Source: Endothia cerciana (Eukaryota; Ascomycota; Sordariomycetes; Diaporthales; Cryphonectriaceae). From it: a stretch of 64,000 bases of DNA. The notes beneath the pieces were generated by a model. The model made no database searches and was not told where the DNA came from. It saw only the letters and a program-made list of their open reading frames with translations. Positions 1 to 11,913 of this stretch are shown one piece after another. The stretch is from the NCBI GenBank assembly GCA_026119935.1, contig JALRMH010000011.1, positions 124,001 to 188,000 of the forward strand, written 5' to 3'. Made by a program: the position numbers and the translations under genes. Position 1 is the stretch's first letter. Each line of letters opens with the position of its first letter.

Positions 1-1607
1 TACCGTGTATCCAAACTTGGGGGCGAAACGATACTATTTCCGTGCGTATTGGGATCCGTCAAGGATTCGGAGAGCGGAGAAGCATCTGTGCTGTGGTTTA
101 TCAGATCTAGATGTTCTCCAGATTTCAGGCTCGCCGTCGCTCTAGGCTTGTGCCGGTTGTTGCACGACGGCCGCACGGGGCTGGCCAGCACAGCTGATGC
201 GAGGAGCAGTGGTGTGCCCGAACCGGTTAGAAACGAGGCCAAGGTGAGATTCCAAGGTGGGGGATCCTCTGGCACGTTGTCTCTCCCGCGCTAGTGGAAA
301 GAAGGTGAAAGAATGCAACCACACGATCTGCGACCTGGCTGCCTAGGACGCCACATACGAAGTGCTGCAGGGGCGCCACGAGCCAATGGATACATCGAAG
401 GTATCCCTCGGTTTTAATCTCGGGAATGCTCTGTCACGTCCGAGTCATCCTCTGTGAGATTGCACGGGACAGCGGGAACACGAGGTCGATCGGCACCTTC
501 GAATTCCTGACGAGAGCGCGGCAGAGCTCGACGGGCAACCCGGGATGAAAACATGAGCGGTACTGCCGCCTCGTCCTCTGCGCGATGCAGCAGTGTCCAT
601 TAAGTTCTGACCCGATCCACACAAGCTGTCGTGTACCGTAGTTTTTGTTTTGGGGCCATTTGAAGTGGGTTGAGAGGCTTGCCTGGACGGTGGATCAGGG
701 TGGGCAACAGGGGGTGACAGGACGAAGCTTCAACTGCGCGCGCGACCCCTTGTCAAATGCCAGTCAAGTTCGGGGTACCTCGGCCAACTTCCAAAGCCCC
801 CCCTGCGGTGGGAGCGTCGCGGTCTGTAGGCGCTGTCGGCGTGTATCTCTTGGGATGTCAAAAGGGGCGCGCCTCGTTGACCCTCCGGGGCCTAGCCGCC
901 TGGCACGTCTGTCAATCCTCGCGTCCGGGTCTCTCCACGGTCCCTGATGTCAAGAAGTAGCCGCCATGACATGCAGATTTCGCGTCGTACAAAGATCCCC
1001 CCGCCCGTGCAGCGGGAGTGGGTTCGCGGACGACCCTGAAAGAACATTCTGATGGGGCTGCAAGCCTTCTAGACGCAGTACATCAGCCAGATGTACAGAA
1101 TATATGGGTCCCTCTCAGGCCCGCATGACCTACGGACGTACAGTATGTCGTCCGTGCTGCCGTGCCGCTGGGACCACCGGGGGTCCTCCATCCCACCTGG
1201 CTTCCTCGAACCGTTAGGGACAACCGCCGAGGGCAGCACTTCACCACTCTTGGCGGCAGAGGAGTCCACTTCGCTGGACCCCAAGGCAATGCTGGAGGGG
1301 AGGACGACCCCAAACTTCCCCAAGATTTGCGAGATCTCTGATGGACCATGAACTCCTCCAAACGCCCGCTTGCTCCATCTGAGATACGCGAGCCGTGCCG
1401 CTGGCGCGTTGGCTCCATCCCCACGAACACCTACTGTAGTATAAATACACGAGGCGCCGAATGCAGGCTCGACGCCCCGCAGAAGTTCAGTGATCCCCTC
1501 GTGGCCGACATATACTAGGCACCGCATCGCGTGGACTGGTCCCTCGAGAAATCCGACGCTCCGAGCCTTCAAGATTAGCCCCAGCTCCAAGGCCCTGCCA
1601 GGATGCT

Positions 1608-1630
1608 CTGCTGCTGCTGCTGCTGCTGCT
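1608..1630. repeat. (CTG)n microsatellite
   Basis: About seven and a half uninterrupted CTG units. On the minus strand they would read as a poly-alanine run in an open frame that has no other sign of being coding. Confidence 0.9.
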
Positions 1631-4580
1631 AAATTCTTCAACGCTAACACCCGGAGTCGTCGCTAAATCTCTGGGTTTCCCAACAGGGTGCAGCAGGCGA
1701 GCATCCCCTTTCCGCCGGCCTCGGGTAACCGTGCACAGACTGGCCTAATGCGCTGGTCCAATACGTCATGCGGTTGGCAAGCAAAGAGTAGTCTCTTCGC
1801 CGACCCTATCGTCGACAAATGTTGGTCGATCTCGGCCTCGATTGCTGGGCGCACCCTGACGGCTCGAGTCAGGGGGCGACAAGGATGCCCAGGAAGGGGC
1901 TGGTCAAGCCGGTGTTTTGGGCCTGTTTTGGGTGGGCCTGACTCGCCTCGGCTACTGTTCGGGCTACTCCGTGCTCTTTTCAAGAGATCGTCAGATAATG
2001 TTCGGCTCGCCTGCCTATTATAATCTTTATGAAAGCCCGACCCGTCGCGTCCGCAGTCAGGAGCACCTCGCGAGCGTCTGTCGGGTCTTCAACGGCCAAC
2101 ACTAAGCTAGTGGTGAGAGGCTTGCGCAGCGGTGGCCTCGGACAAGACTGCAGCTTCGCCAGGGAAGCCCATCAGGCCAGGTTCAGATGCTGCGGCGTGG
2201 GTTGCAGATGTGTCTGGTTATGAGTAGGGATTGCTGCTCCTGTCAAATCGGTCCCCTCGGACCGCTGGGTGGTATCATGCCATTGCGCATTGTGACGACA
2301 ACTGGCAGATGATATTCTTGACTTCAAGCGGCGCTAGGGTGGGTTCAAGGACCGAGTGATTGGATCTGATCCACGCTTTCTGGAAGCCCCAAGAGAATAA
2401 GGGCTAACCTTGCCTCAGGAAGTGCGCTTGGATTCGTCCGAGGCCCCGGGTGCCGTGTGTTCCACCGAACGTTGATAGAGACTAATGTCGCGCTTAGTGC
2501 TGTAATCTGGCAGCCCCGATGGTATTTGCATTGCCTTGGCGAGTCGACAGGACATCGAACAAAGGGAGAGAAGGAAAAGGAAAAAAGGAAAAAAAGGGAA
2601 AAGGACGGCTCGGCTGCTATGCAGTGGCGATTGTCGTCCAGAAAGGGATGGGATCATGCAACACACACCGCGGGGCGCGATCTTCGGCTAACCCGGGTGA
2701 GGATCTTCGACAATCCGGGATCGTTTGACATATCCGGCTGCACCCAAGATGCAGTTCATCACCTACAGTACAGTAGAAGCGTGCCCTGACCAGTCCAATG
2801 GCCTGTTGAGGACGCACCGATCAAGAATGCAATCATCAAGATCGGGCATGGTCGAGCAGCGGATGCAGCGAGAGCCTTGAGGGGTTTGGAGATCGACAGT
2901 GGCCGGATAGCGACCCCGATCTACCTTCCTCTCAGGGCACCAGAAATGCACGAAGCGCGGGGGCGTTGGTCCAAGAGCCGGCGTGCACACGTATGAAGCG
3001 TTTCTGGCGGTCAGCTCCGTCAGGTGTCAACTATCGTCGAGTCGTGTGCACGTCTGACACGGCGTTGAGACCTTTGGGTCATTTGGACCGACCGACCTGG
3101 AAGAGCGACGATGGGCGCTATGACTCGAGGCCAGATACCTCCTATCAACGAAACACAGACACCCCGAAGAAAGAAGAAAAGAAGGAAACAAAAAACAACA
3201 CAGAACGAGGCGACTAGTATGTAACGCGGCAATGGTGGCAGCTCGGAAATGGGCATACTGTACTAGTAAGCCTTTGGTAAGCCTTGGAGATACATAGTAC
3301 ACATAGTTAGTGTGGACCGCCCTGGCAAAGAGTGCCGGATACCTGGCGTGCTGGGCAAAAGCTGCTGCAGTCCAGTACAGCCGACGGTTGTGCCGAGAAT
3401 GTCGCATCATGTATCCGTCGCATGGATCTCGCCGTGCGATACATAAGCTACGCGCGTCCTACAGGGAACCCCGACCTTGACGCTGGGCGGGGACCATGTC
3501 CCAGTCAGCGTTGGAGCCCGGCCGGCAACGGGGCAGGGCTGGCGCTGGAGGGAGCTTTGGGACCCGTTGGCCCCCCCCCCTAACCTGGTACGAATCACTA
3601 CTACATAGTATGTACTCCGTATGCGACCGCTCCTCGCTAGGCTCGGGGCCTGTCGGTTGCGTCGGATGGCGATTCGTGGCTAGGAGCGTTTTACCCGCCC
3701 TCTGGTGCGGGCGCGGTCGTACTTGGACCATAGCAGGATAATATATCGACCTCTTGCCGGTCTGCTGTCACCTGGCCCCGCATGGCGCATCTGCTCTGCG
3801 TAGACAACGACGGCGAACGCGCGACCGGGCTCTTGCGGCAAGGCCTGAGGCGTCGAGGACATCGTCGTCGTCCGGCGCCTCGTCTACATAGTACTTAGTA
3901 CATATCCTGTGAATAGCAAGTGCTATGGTAGACTCTCGGGTTATGACAAGAGCAGAGGCGTGCCGGGTACACCCTTGAAAAGAACATTGGCACTATTTGC
4001 CTTATATGGTTAGGGCTGCTTACGCAAAACGGCATGGTCCGTTGTTTTCTTTTTTTTTTTCATCTCGACTTTTCATCTCCTTCAGGGGCTTGCACAGCGC
4101 CGGAAAAAGGTTTTGCGCGGGCTTGGCAAGGACATAATTCCTCATGCGGTAGGCGTGGGCTGAACGACGAAGCAGGGAAAGATTGGCAGTGTCACAGAGA
4201 CGCAACATGCTCTCTTGATACGCGTCTGGGCTCATGGTGGCATGACGTCGTGCCGGGCCGGGCGAGTGGGTGGGCGTGCTTGAGCGAATGCGAAGAATAG
4301 ACTTCATCACATCTCAGGATAGAGGACGGGGTGTAGGGGGGGGAGAGGGGGGATGTACTGGTAGGCCTGCGGTGTACCTGCGGTACATAAGTAGTAAGCA
4401 GACTTGGCGGTAGTTTCGAATTAGCCTGGCTGGAGCGGCAACCCGAAAGGCCGCCCAAGGAAAGGATTCGCGATTGGGAAGGGGGAAGGACAGAGATAGA
4501 ATTCATTAGTCTCATCAGTGCGAACAGGTCTGGCCGTGCTTCTTGTGTGAGAGCCCGTGAGGGTGTCAGCGTTGTCAGCG

Positions 4581-4638
4581 TGTGTGAGTGTGCGAGTGTG
4601 CGAGTGTGCGAGTGTGCGAGTGTGCGAGTGTGTGTTGT
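4581..4638. repeat. Octamer minisatellite, unit TGTGCGAG
   Basis: Five near-perfect copies of an 8-nt unit, flanked by degenerate TGTG copies. It is intergenic and likely length-polymorphic. Confidence 0.9.
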
Positions 4639-4763
4639 GTTCCCGATATGGGCTGACAGAGGTTGGTACCGGTCGAGGTGAAGAATGATGGGTCAATGAA
4701 AGGTCAGACAGGGGCTTATCAATTCCTGATTTGATGCCGCTGGTACTGGGAGGTTGATCTGAT

Positions 4764-4800
4764 CAGTCAGTCACTCAGTCACTCAGTCAGTCACTCAGTT
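4764..4800. repeat. CAGT/CACT tetramer repeat
   Basis: Alternating CAGT and CACT tetramers, intergenic. A related CAGT run is found at 51616-51638. Confidence 0.85.
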
Positions 4801-6730
4801 GGTCACTTGGTTCAAGCGCCCATCGCATCCGACCCCTGACCCCTTCCCGATTTTATTATACAAGCAGAGGAGGCACGCACGTCCCGGTTCTCCTCCTTTC
4901 GAGGTTCACCTTTCCCCCCTTCAGCCCCCCGTCCCATAAGCAAAACCAGGTCACGCTGTTGAAGGTATTCTGTCGCCCGTCGTCTGCCAAGGACGTCAAG
5001 ACGCCATTTTTCCCAGACAGCAGCTGAACAGCCTGACAGCCTTTTACCCCCTGAGCCGGTCCACTTCCGACCAGACCTTTTTTCGGTCTTTTTTTTGTTT
5101 TTTGTTTCTGTCATCGATGGTCTTTCGGTACTGTACGACAGCTGCCTCGTTTCATCATCACTATCCTCCTCCTCCTCCTCCTCCTTCTCCTCTGCTCCAC
5201 ATTCATCACGACATCTCGGTCGTTCTCCAGTGCCGTACATACTACGCGAGACGCATAGTGCCCGGCCAGGTATGTGCTGATATCGTGTCCTCCTTCATCC
5301 CGTCGACCATCAATCCTCTCCTCCAGCTGCCCGTCAGGTCCATTCTGGCCTCCCTATACAGCTAGACCCCGTGCCTTCGTGTGCGACCTTCCTCACGAGC
5401 CCGAGTGAAATGCCTTAAGCCGCTCTGCTAGTACGCATCCGGGTTGTTACCGCAGTGGCACGTCAGCTTTCGAGCCTTCTGCCGCGGTTGGGCTTACCTC
5501 GGGATTTCTCGGTGGTCGCCATCGCGCTGTGTTGTGCTGCGCTACGCTGCCCGCCTTGCAAACTTTTTTTTTTTTTCTCTCCGAGAAAAATCAAGCCTTA
5601 CCCTGATCATGACATCTGAGTGGCGTGCGCCTGAGCTGGATCTGATAGAGAACAAAGAGTCATTCTAGGGATTTCTTAAACCTCTTCAGGGGCCGACTGA
5701 CTGAAGTCATCGTCGACCCAGTCTGTTCCTGGTATCGACATCAATTGCGGCTCACTTTTTTTTCGTCACCACCGCCACCGTCAAACTACGAGGTATCCAC
5801 CTTTTGACCCACGCGTCCGCCTATTGACCCTGGTCTGTACTCGCTCCACATCCGCCCGACCTGGTCCCTTGGTTTACCATCCAGAGAGGAGAGAGGAGAG
5901 GGAGAAGAAGAAAAAAAAAGAAGTCGAGGTCCCCCTGCCCCTACCGACTCTCGGTATAGGTACTTAGCGACACCGTATCCCAAGCTTCCCGCCACTAGTG
6001 GATAACGTCGAGGATCAACCCACTTGAAAATATACCAACCTGTTCCGGTACCTAGCAGAATTTTCCCTCTGAGCTGGCGCGACGCTCTCCCGACCAGGTA
6101 TCAACGGACGAACGACCCAAGAATATTTGAGGTACACCAGCCCACACCCCATTCCCACCCGACCACCCCTCTTGTCCCTCATTCATCCCCATTTGACAAA
6201 GTTTAGTCCCCACTCCGACCTCTGCCGGACCCAAACAGGAGGAACCGCCTTTGTTCACTCCACCAACCAACCCGTCTCGAAAGTTGAGCCTCATCTTCCT
6301 GGTCCTATCCACATTTGACCACCACCACCAATTCACCCCGCGACGCTACCAACAGCAACTCCAACCAGCCGCCAACAAACTCCATCACCGTGGAGATCTC
6401 CAGACGCGCCTCGACTTCGACCGCGTCGGCCTGAGACAGACAATTGAACGAGTCCACAACATCGAGAGACCGCGCAGACCTTCTGGTGACGCGATCCGCC
6501 TCGACAGCCGCACCTGCACCCTCACGTTACGACGCGTTGTGTTGACTGCGATCGCGAAGACTGCCTGTCAGTTCGGCTTGCACAGCAATCAGCGCGGCTT
6601 GCCCAACCCCCCCCCCCCCGCCCCTCGCCAACCTCGATACAACATTCGAGTCCGGTTTAAGTCGATACCAAAGCCTGGTTCGGATGCTGCCGCTGCGACT
6701 GTCGCAACAGGGTAGGCAACGCGTTGGATT

Positions 6731-8372
6731 ATGGACAACAACCACCACTACTCTTCTAACGTGATCAACAACACGAGCGCGGCTTCTTATCCTTCCCCTT
6801 CGACCATCTCTCCCACCAACCACCTCCAGAACGGCCAGACTCTACCGTCTCTCCACCACAATCCTGCCATGTCTATGTATGCGAGCCACCCCCACACGCC
6901 TCGCACGCCTGCAACCCCCAACACTCCCAACTCTATGGGCGGTTACGCGCCCCCTCCGCCGCAGCAGACCGCACCCCGACAACAGTACCCTTTGATGCAC
7001 AACCCATACCAGCAGCCCCAGCAGTCTTACCAGACTTCATCGGCAATGATGCCCCAGAGCTCGGTTGCCTCGTCTCACCCCCAGCCCATCGCCCCAGCCC
7101 CGTCCCCGGGTGGCCGTGTCCCGCCCGTCTTGCGGCCAATGCCAGCCGGTGGTGTGATGCCTCAGAGTGGTCTGGCCTCTCCCTACGCGCAGAGCCCCAT
7201 GATGGCGCAGCCCTCGCTCATGCAGGAGAGCGACCAGCCCACTCACGTTGTCGGGTCTCAGGGCCGTAGAGGTATCCTGCCCAGCGCGCCCGGCAGGCCT
7301 GCTCCTCCAGCCCCGGGATCCGCTGCGGCCAAGGCCCAGATCCCCCAGAAGGATGCAGATGGCAAATTCCCCTGCCCCCACTGCACAAAGACGTACCTGC
7401 ACGCCAAACATCTTGTCAGTTAGAACCCCCAAGCTTTGCATCCGTCCAGTTGCTAACACACACCTGTACAGAAGCGTCATATGCTCCGCCGTATGTCAAA
7501 AAATGGTCTTGCAATACTTCTTCGTCGTTGCGCGGAAAGCTGACCGTCAAATGTTCGATTACAGATACCGGCGATCGCCCCTACATGTGCGTCCTCTGTA
7601 GAGATACGTTCAGCCGCTCGGATATCCTGAAGCGCCACTTCCAAAAGTGCTCGATCCGCCGAGGTATGTTTGGCCTAGGCCTGGAACTGAAGAGGAAAGA
7701 AACACCATGAAGGCTGACCGAGACAAAGGCAATCCCACGGGCGTCTCACATCTGAGCCATCCCGCCGCGCACGTCAAAAAGAACGCCCAAAAGACGGCCG
7801 CCCAGCTTGGGCATGGCCATGAGGGAGACATGGGTCACCTCAACGGCATGAATAATGTGCACAACCCATCGATGGTCCCCTTTGGACTCATTCCGGCGGA
7901 TCAAATGCACATGTCTTCTAACCCGAATGACCAGGCCCAGCACCTGTCGCGGTCCAGCAGCCATTCGGAAGAGCGGAGAAGCGGGCCTGCGCCGATCCTG
8001 AACCCATCGACTCAGCAACAGTACAACGGCGTTCCGACCTCGATGGCGCAGCAGATGGCCCCGCAGATGGCCAACTACAGCATGTCGCAGAACCAGAACG
8101 GTGTGCCCATGTTCAACGGAGGTTCGAACGGCCAGCAGCAGCAGTCGGGTCTGGACTGGCAGGCCATGTTCGGTGCGCAACCTACCCAAGCAACGCATGC
8201 CAATTCATCGTTCCCTCCTAACGTCGTGTATACGCAGACCGTAAGGCACAATAACTTCGGACACTACCGACAGGATGGCCCCCTCGCCCCCAACGAGACC
8301 AGTTCTCGTTTTTATCCATCCACCCGGCCCCAACTCCCCCGACAGAATGACCTTTTGGTCACTGTCCGATAA
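6731..8372 (+). CDS. C2H2 zinc-finger transcription factor, C-terminus possibly frameshifted
   Basis: Likely nuclear DNA-binding regulator. Exons 6731-7414, 7472-7490, 7565-7663 and 7729-8372 give 481 aa. The first 200 residues are low-complexity, rich in Pro, Ser, Gln, Asn and His. Two fingers follow at about residues 215-265. The first is classical C2H2 (CPHC to HMLRH), linked by TGDRPYM to a second of C2HC type (CVLC, then HFQKC). The finger pair is split by three introns, and the middle exon is only 19 nt. The remainder is Gln/Asn/Met-rich, with a conserved-looking GNPTGVSHLSHP block directly after the fingers. The frame stops at 8370-8372. However, an adjacent frame continues through 8346-8520 with a coding-like segment beginning MTFWSLSDKIVQFF. 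Relatives that I recall carry a longer C-terminal region there, so this copy may be frameshifted or truncated. The target genes cannot be inferred. Confidence 0.8.
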
Positions 8373-10106
8373 AATCGTACAATTCTTTCACCTACCTGAT
8401 GTCGCTTCAGATGGTGTCGACCAGAACTTCAAACGCCGACTTGTTGCGCGTCGTCAACGATGTTCATCCCTGCCTCAACCTGATTCCAGCATCTCGTGCC
8501 AAGATGCTTCGGAGTTCAATTAAATCCCATACATCGAGGCCGCAGAGAGTATTTGCTTGCACCTTGAGTCTCATCGGGCGATGGACCTAGCAGATGGCTT
8601 TACTTCTACACTTCACCTGTCCTTGATGAGAGAATTCTTGTCTTGTGACGATGCGGCCTTCAATGCATTGGGTGCTAGATTGTGTGCCGGGGCCTTGGGT
8701 CTACAATGGCCAAAGTTATCCAGCGTGCGAAAACCAGATGGAACAAGTTCGTCCGGGTCAGTCTCGGCCTGGCTTCTACCCAAAACAGCCTGACACGACT
8801 ACTCTGGGCGGGACGATCCCGGAACAAGCGATCTCGAGCGCTTCAGGAGCCCCGATCTGTGCAGACGAGGGAGGCTCCTCAAGTCTGCAAGGTCGTGGGT
8901 GAAGATGGACGGGAACATCGGGCGGTGTAGAGGCATCGACAGGGATGGCTGACTGAAAATCTTGACACTCGACAAGGTCGAAGTGTTCCAGCCTCTTCTG
9001 CCTTGGGTGGTAGAGGTCACTGCAGCCATCAAGTTGTCGGCGGACGGCGTCCAGGTCAAGGAGGAGTTGGTATGATGCTGTTGGAAGCCATCCCAGAGGG
9101 CATTTCGTTATTTCCTAATCTCGTTCGCGGTGTTGTGGCTTTGTTTCCCCCCTTTTCTTCGTGTCTTTTGTTTCTCCCTTCACTACTTTTACTTTTCTTC
9201 CACATTTGGAGACTTCGTCAGCATTCGTGGCGTTTTCGGAACGACTTTCCGGCCTATCTTAAAAAGTTCGATTTCCGTTCTGCATGAGGCGGCGGCGGCG
9301 GCGGCGGCGGCGGAGGCGGCGGTTTGGAGGCTACATTTTGCTTTTGCATTTTCAGGTGGTCCGCGATGTTAGACCTGCACCCCGTTTTGTAAGGGGCTTT
9401 GCATTAGACTGATTCCCACACCTCAGGTGTCATAGATCTTGCATCAGGTTAAGCCTGATCGCACAGTGAACTGAATGGAGAACGTTGTATAAAGCACTCG
9501 ATATGATGCGTACGTCTGGAAGGTGGCTTTCGGAGATATTGGCAGTGTTTGAGCTATACCGTACCCTGATGTGGATTCCCATACCCTCATGGGGGGGTCC
9601 TGCGCCCTTTAGTGATTTTCACCGGACATGTGACCCTGAGACATGCAATGCGATGATGGTACACAACTGGGAATAGGAAAGCCGCCCATGAACCAGGTCT
9701 GTGTCGAACAGCCTTATTTGATGAGTGTTGCGGGATGGCCTCCTCGAGATTAACTCCGATCACGATGAGCCGTTTATTAGAACAATATGTCGGACCACCT
9801 GCACTCAAGAATGTGTTGTGGGGCACTGTTGTCAAGAACAGTCGGGAGAGGCCAAAATCAATACGAAATTGGCGGTCCAGTGAGGCAAGTGTATGTCCCT
9901 TTGCTTCTTTCTCGACCTAGAGCCCACCGTTTGAGCGTAGCACGCTGCCTTCTCCTCCTCGCTATCCGGTTTGCATTCGGCGTGATGTTTCAATCCGTCA
10001 GAGGTATTCCCTCCAGCCTACTCCTTTCGTAAGACGGAAACCCGACTAGATGCACTACCGCTACAAAGCGCGTTCACCGAAGTTGAGGCTGACGACCTTT
10101 GACCCC
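8373..10106. other. Intergenic region after the C2H2 regulator
   Basis: The first 150 nt hold the out-of-frame continuation of the regulator described above. Beyond that I see only short open frames with no recognisable domain, a (GGC)n run near 9288-9322, and nothing resembling an RNA gene. Confidence 0.5.
9288..9322. repeat. (GGC)n trinucleotide repeat
   Basis: About eleven GGC units with one GGA interruption, in noncoding DNA. Confidence 0.9.
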
Positions 10107-10374
10107 TCATGACTGGTCCTTCCTATCGACGAGATGAATCTTGGGCTTCATCTTCTCGAGTGCGGCCTTATCCTTCTCGGACGGAGTGAAGCCGAATCTC
10201 TCCTCTGCCCGGTTTGACACGTACAGACCGACGGCTCCCCAGGCCAGCAAGCCGATGCCGACGCCGAGCCTTGCCTTGGAGGACAGGCCTTGGTATGCCC
10301 TAGTAACGAATATAAATTGCTGGTGCTCTGAGAAAAGCCGTGGGAGGGAGGGCCACGAACTTCAACAGCGACAT
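10107..10374 (-). CDS. Small single-pass membrane protein, 68 aa
   Basis: Two exons on the minus strand: 10361-10374 (only 14 nt, coding MSLL and part of a Lys) and 10107-10299. They are joined over a 61-nt intron whose donor reads GTTCGT and acceptor TACTAG. The product begins MSLLKAYQGLSSKARLGVG. It then has one hydrophobic segment at about residues 17-32 (GIGLLAWGAVGLYV) and a charged tail with FGFTPSEKDKAALEKMKP. This architecture resembles small inner-mitochondrial-membrane proteins of fungi, but I cannot name the family. Joining the exons gives exactly 69 codons including stop. The main uncertainty is the first exon; an alternative would start at an upstream ATG with a GTGACC donor. It is divergent from the mitoribosomal gene about 490 nt away. 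Confidence 0.65.
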
Positions 10375-10860
10375 GTTCGGGCAGGTTTTTATCCCGTCCA
10401 ATCTCAGAGGTGCCTCTGGTCACCGGTGCATGTCCGTATCTCCAGCTCGAGAGGGCTGCGATTGTCAGGACTTGCAGCGACCTCACCGTGGGATATTTTT
10501 ACTTACTGATTCGGGCGACGCCTCCAACCGGTCTCTCAAGCTCAACTTGCGTGTGTTCTGTCAGCCTTGCAAGACCCAACTGGAGAAAAGTCTCCGTTGT
10601 ATCGAGGCCAGGTCGTCACGGCGGAATGCGGCTCTAGGGGTAAGTGGCTCTGATTGGCTGCCGTGGCTTGACCCCCCGTACCCAAGTGGACTGGGCTTGT
10701 GGGCGTGCCAGCCAGGCTTGGAGCCAAATTTTCTGGAAGGAAGCTGTCTCTTGTCGGTTGACGGCGCCGCAACCCAAACCGTCGGCTTCTGGTCACCACG
10801 ACCTTCGTCATCCTTCTCCTCCAGGATTGCTGAGTGCCCTTCAGCATTCAGCCCAAAGCA
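10375..10860. promoter_or_regulatory. Divergent promoter region between the 68-aa membrane gene and MRPL4
   Basis: 486 nt between two divergent starts. It contains pyrimidine-rich stretches near 10800-10830 just before the MRPL4 start. I can point to no specific operator. Its position suggests a shared upstream region for two small genes, one of them mitochondrial. Confidence 0.4.
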
Positions 10861-11913
10861 ATGGCCAGCCCCGGCGCCGCACGGCCGTGTGTGCAGCGTG
10901 CGCTGTATACCTGCCGGCAGAGCCCTCTTGCGCCTCTCAGCCGCCCACCCTTCCTCCCCTTCGTCACCACCAGCCAGGCACAGACCCGCCTCGCCTCCTC
11001 GAACAGCCCCCCCTACACGTCCGGCGCCGACGCCGGCGCCGCAGCACTCCCTGCTGTCTCCACAGAAGAGAAGAAGAAGGAGAAGGAGAAGGAACTGCCC
11101 GTCGTGCGCCGGCGGCCCAACCGCGACCACAACAAGCAGCGCGGGCTGTCCGCGATCCGGCGCACCGGCCCGAGGGAGGTCCTCTCCGTGTCGGGGCTCC
11201 CCCTCCCCCGCCCGATCAAGCCCGAGGAGTTCCCCAAGGTCAAGACGGACCCGAACCACGGGCTGTGGGACTTCTTCTACTCCCCGGAGAAGCCGCTGAA
11301 CACGCCCGCGGAGGACAGCAAGCACGGGCGGGCGTGGAACGTGGAGGAGCTGCGGCGGAAGAGCTGGGAGGACCTGTACCGGCTGTGGTGGGTGTGCTGC
11401 AAGGAGAGGAATCGGATCAGCACGGGGAATTGGGAGAGGAGAAAGGGCGGATATGGATACGGTGATTCCGAGAGTCGGGACCGGGAGGTCGAGGTATGTG
11501 TCTCTTTTTTCTTTTTCTTCTTTTTTTTTTTTTTTTTTTCCCTCCCTGTCGAGAAATCTAGGTGACGTGAAGGGCTGGGTAATTGGGAAATGGTTGCTAA
11601 TTGGCTACGTCTACAGGTCCGCAAGACGCAGAATGCTATCAAGCATACCCTAACGGAGAGGTTCTACGCGTGGGAGGATGCGGTCAAGCTGGCCGAGGAG
11701 GACCCGGAGATCAAGTTCACGGAGGACGGTGTTCAGTACCTGCCTGGCGGAGAGGGGGAGGACGCAGAACTCACTTGGGAGGACGAAGTGGGCTTTGCTG
11801 AGGAGAAGGGGCGGGATTCGTTCATGGAGGAGGGGAAGGCTTCGCACGAGAACGTCGACCCTTCGATACCGCCCGGGACCGGAAAGAACCCGCAGGATGC
11901 GCCTAGGGCGTGA
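10861..11913 (+). CDS. MRPL4: Mitochondrial ribosomal protein uL29m (54S L4, MRP-L47 family)
   Basis: Large-subunit protein of the mitochondrial ribosome near the exit-tunnel side. Exons 10861-11493 and 11617-11913 give 309 aa. The intron of 123 nt runs from GTATGT to CTACAG and contains a T run of about 19 nt. I start at 10861 (MASPGAARP) because the Arg- and Ser-rich stretch after it looks like a mitochondrial presequence; an in-frame ATG at 10834 would add nine residues. The family core is clear: GLWDFFYSPEKPLNTP, then the RAWNVEELRRKSWEDLYRLW helix, then RKTQNAIKHTLTERFYAWEDA after the intron. The acidic C-terminal tail is typical of fungal versions. Low-complexity Lys/Glu-rich residues near position 75 are the only oddity. 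Confidence 0.93.

Larger units (their letters stand above)
1..6730. other. Gene-poor region upstream of the C2H2 regulator
   Basis: I see no convincing gene in this 6.7 kb. The open frames are short, overlap on both strands and match no family I know. It holds microsatellites (listed separately), several poly-T and poly-C runs, and from about 5.1 kb onward a CT-rich and CA-rich stretch that reads like the promoter and long 5' leader of the downstream regulator. A 13-C run at 6607-6619 lies about 110 nt before the start codon. Base composition is not AT-rich, so it does not look like a RIP-mutated transposon block. Confidence 0.6.

Noticed and set aside
1069..1650. 193-codon minus-strand frame beginning MLALKNLAAAAAAAE
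   Set aside because: The poly-Ala comes from the (CTG)n repeat, competing frames exist on both strands, and there is no domain.
10340..11465. Long frames in other registers across MRPL4 (319, 273 and, antisense, 254 codons)
   Set aside because: Shadows of the GC-rich MRPL4 exon; translations are Arg/Pro/Ser-rich and end at random points.
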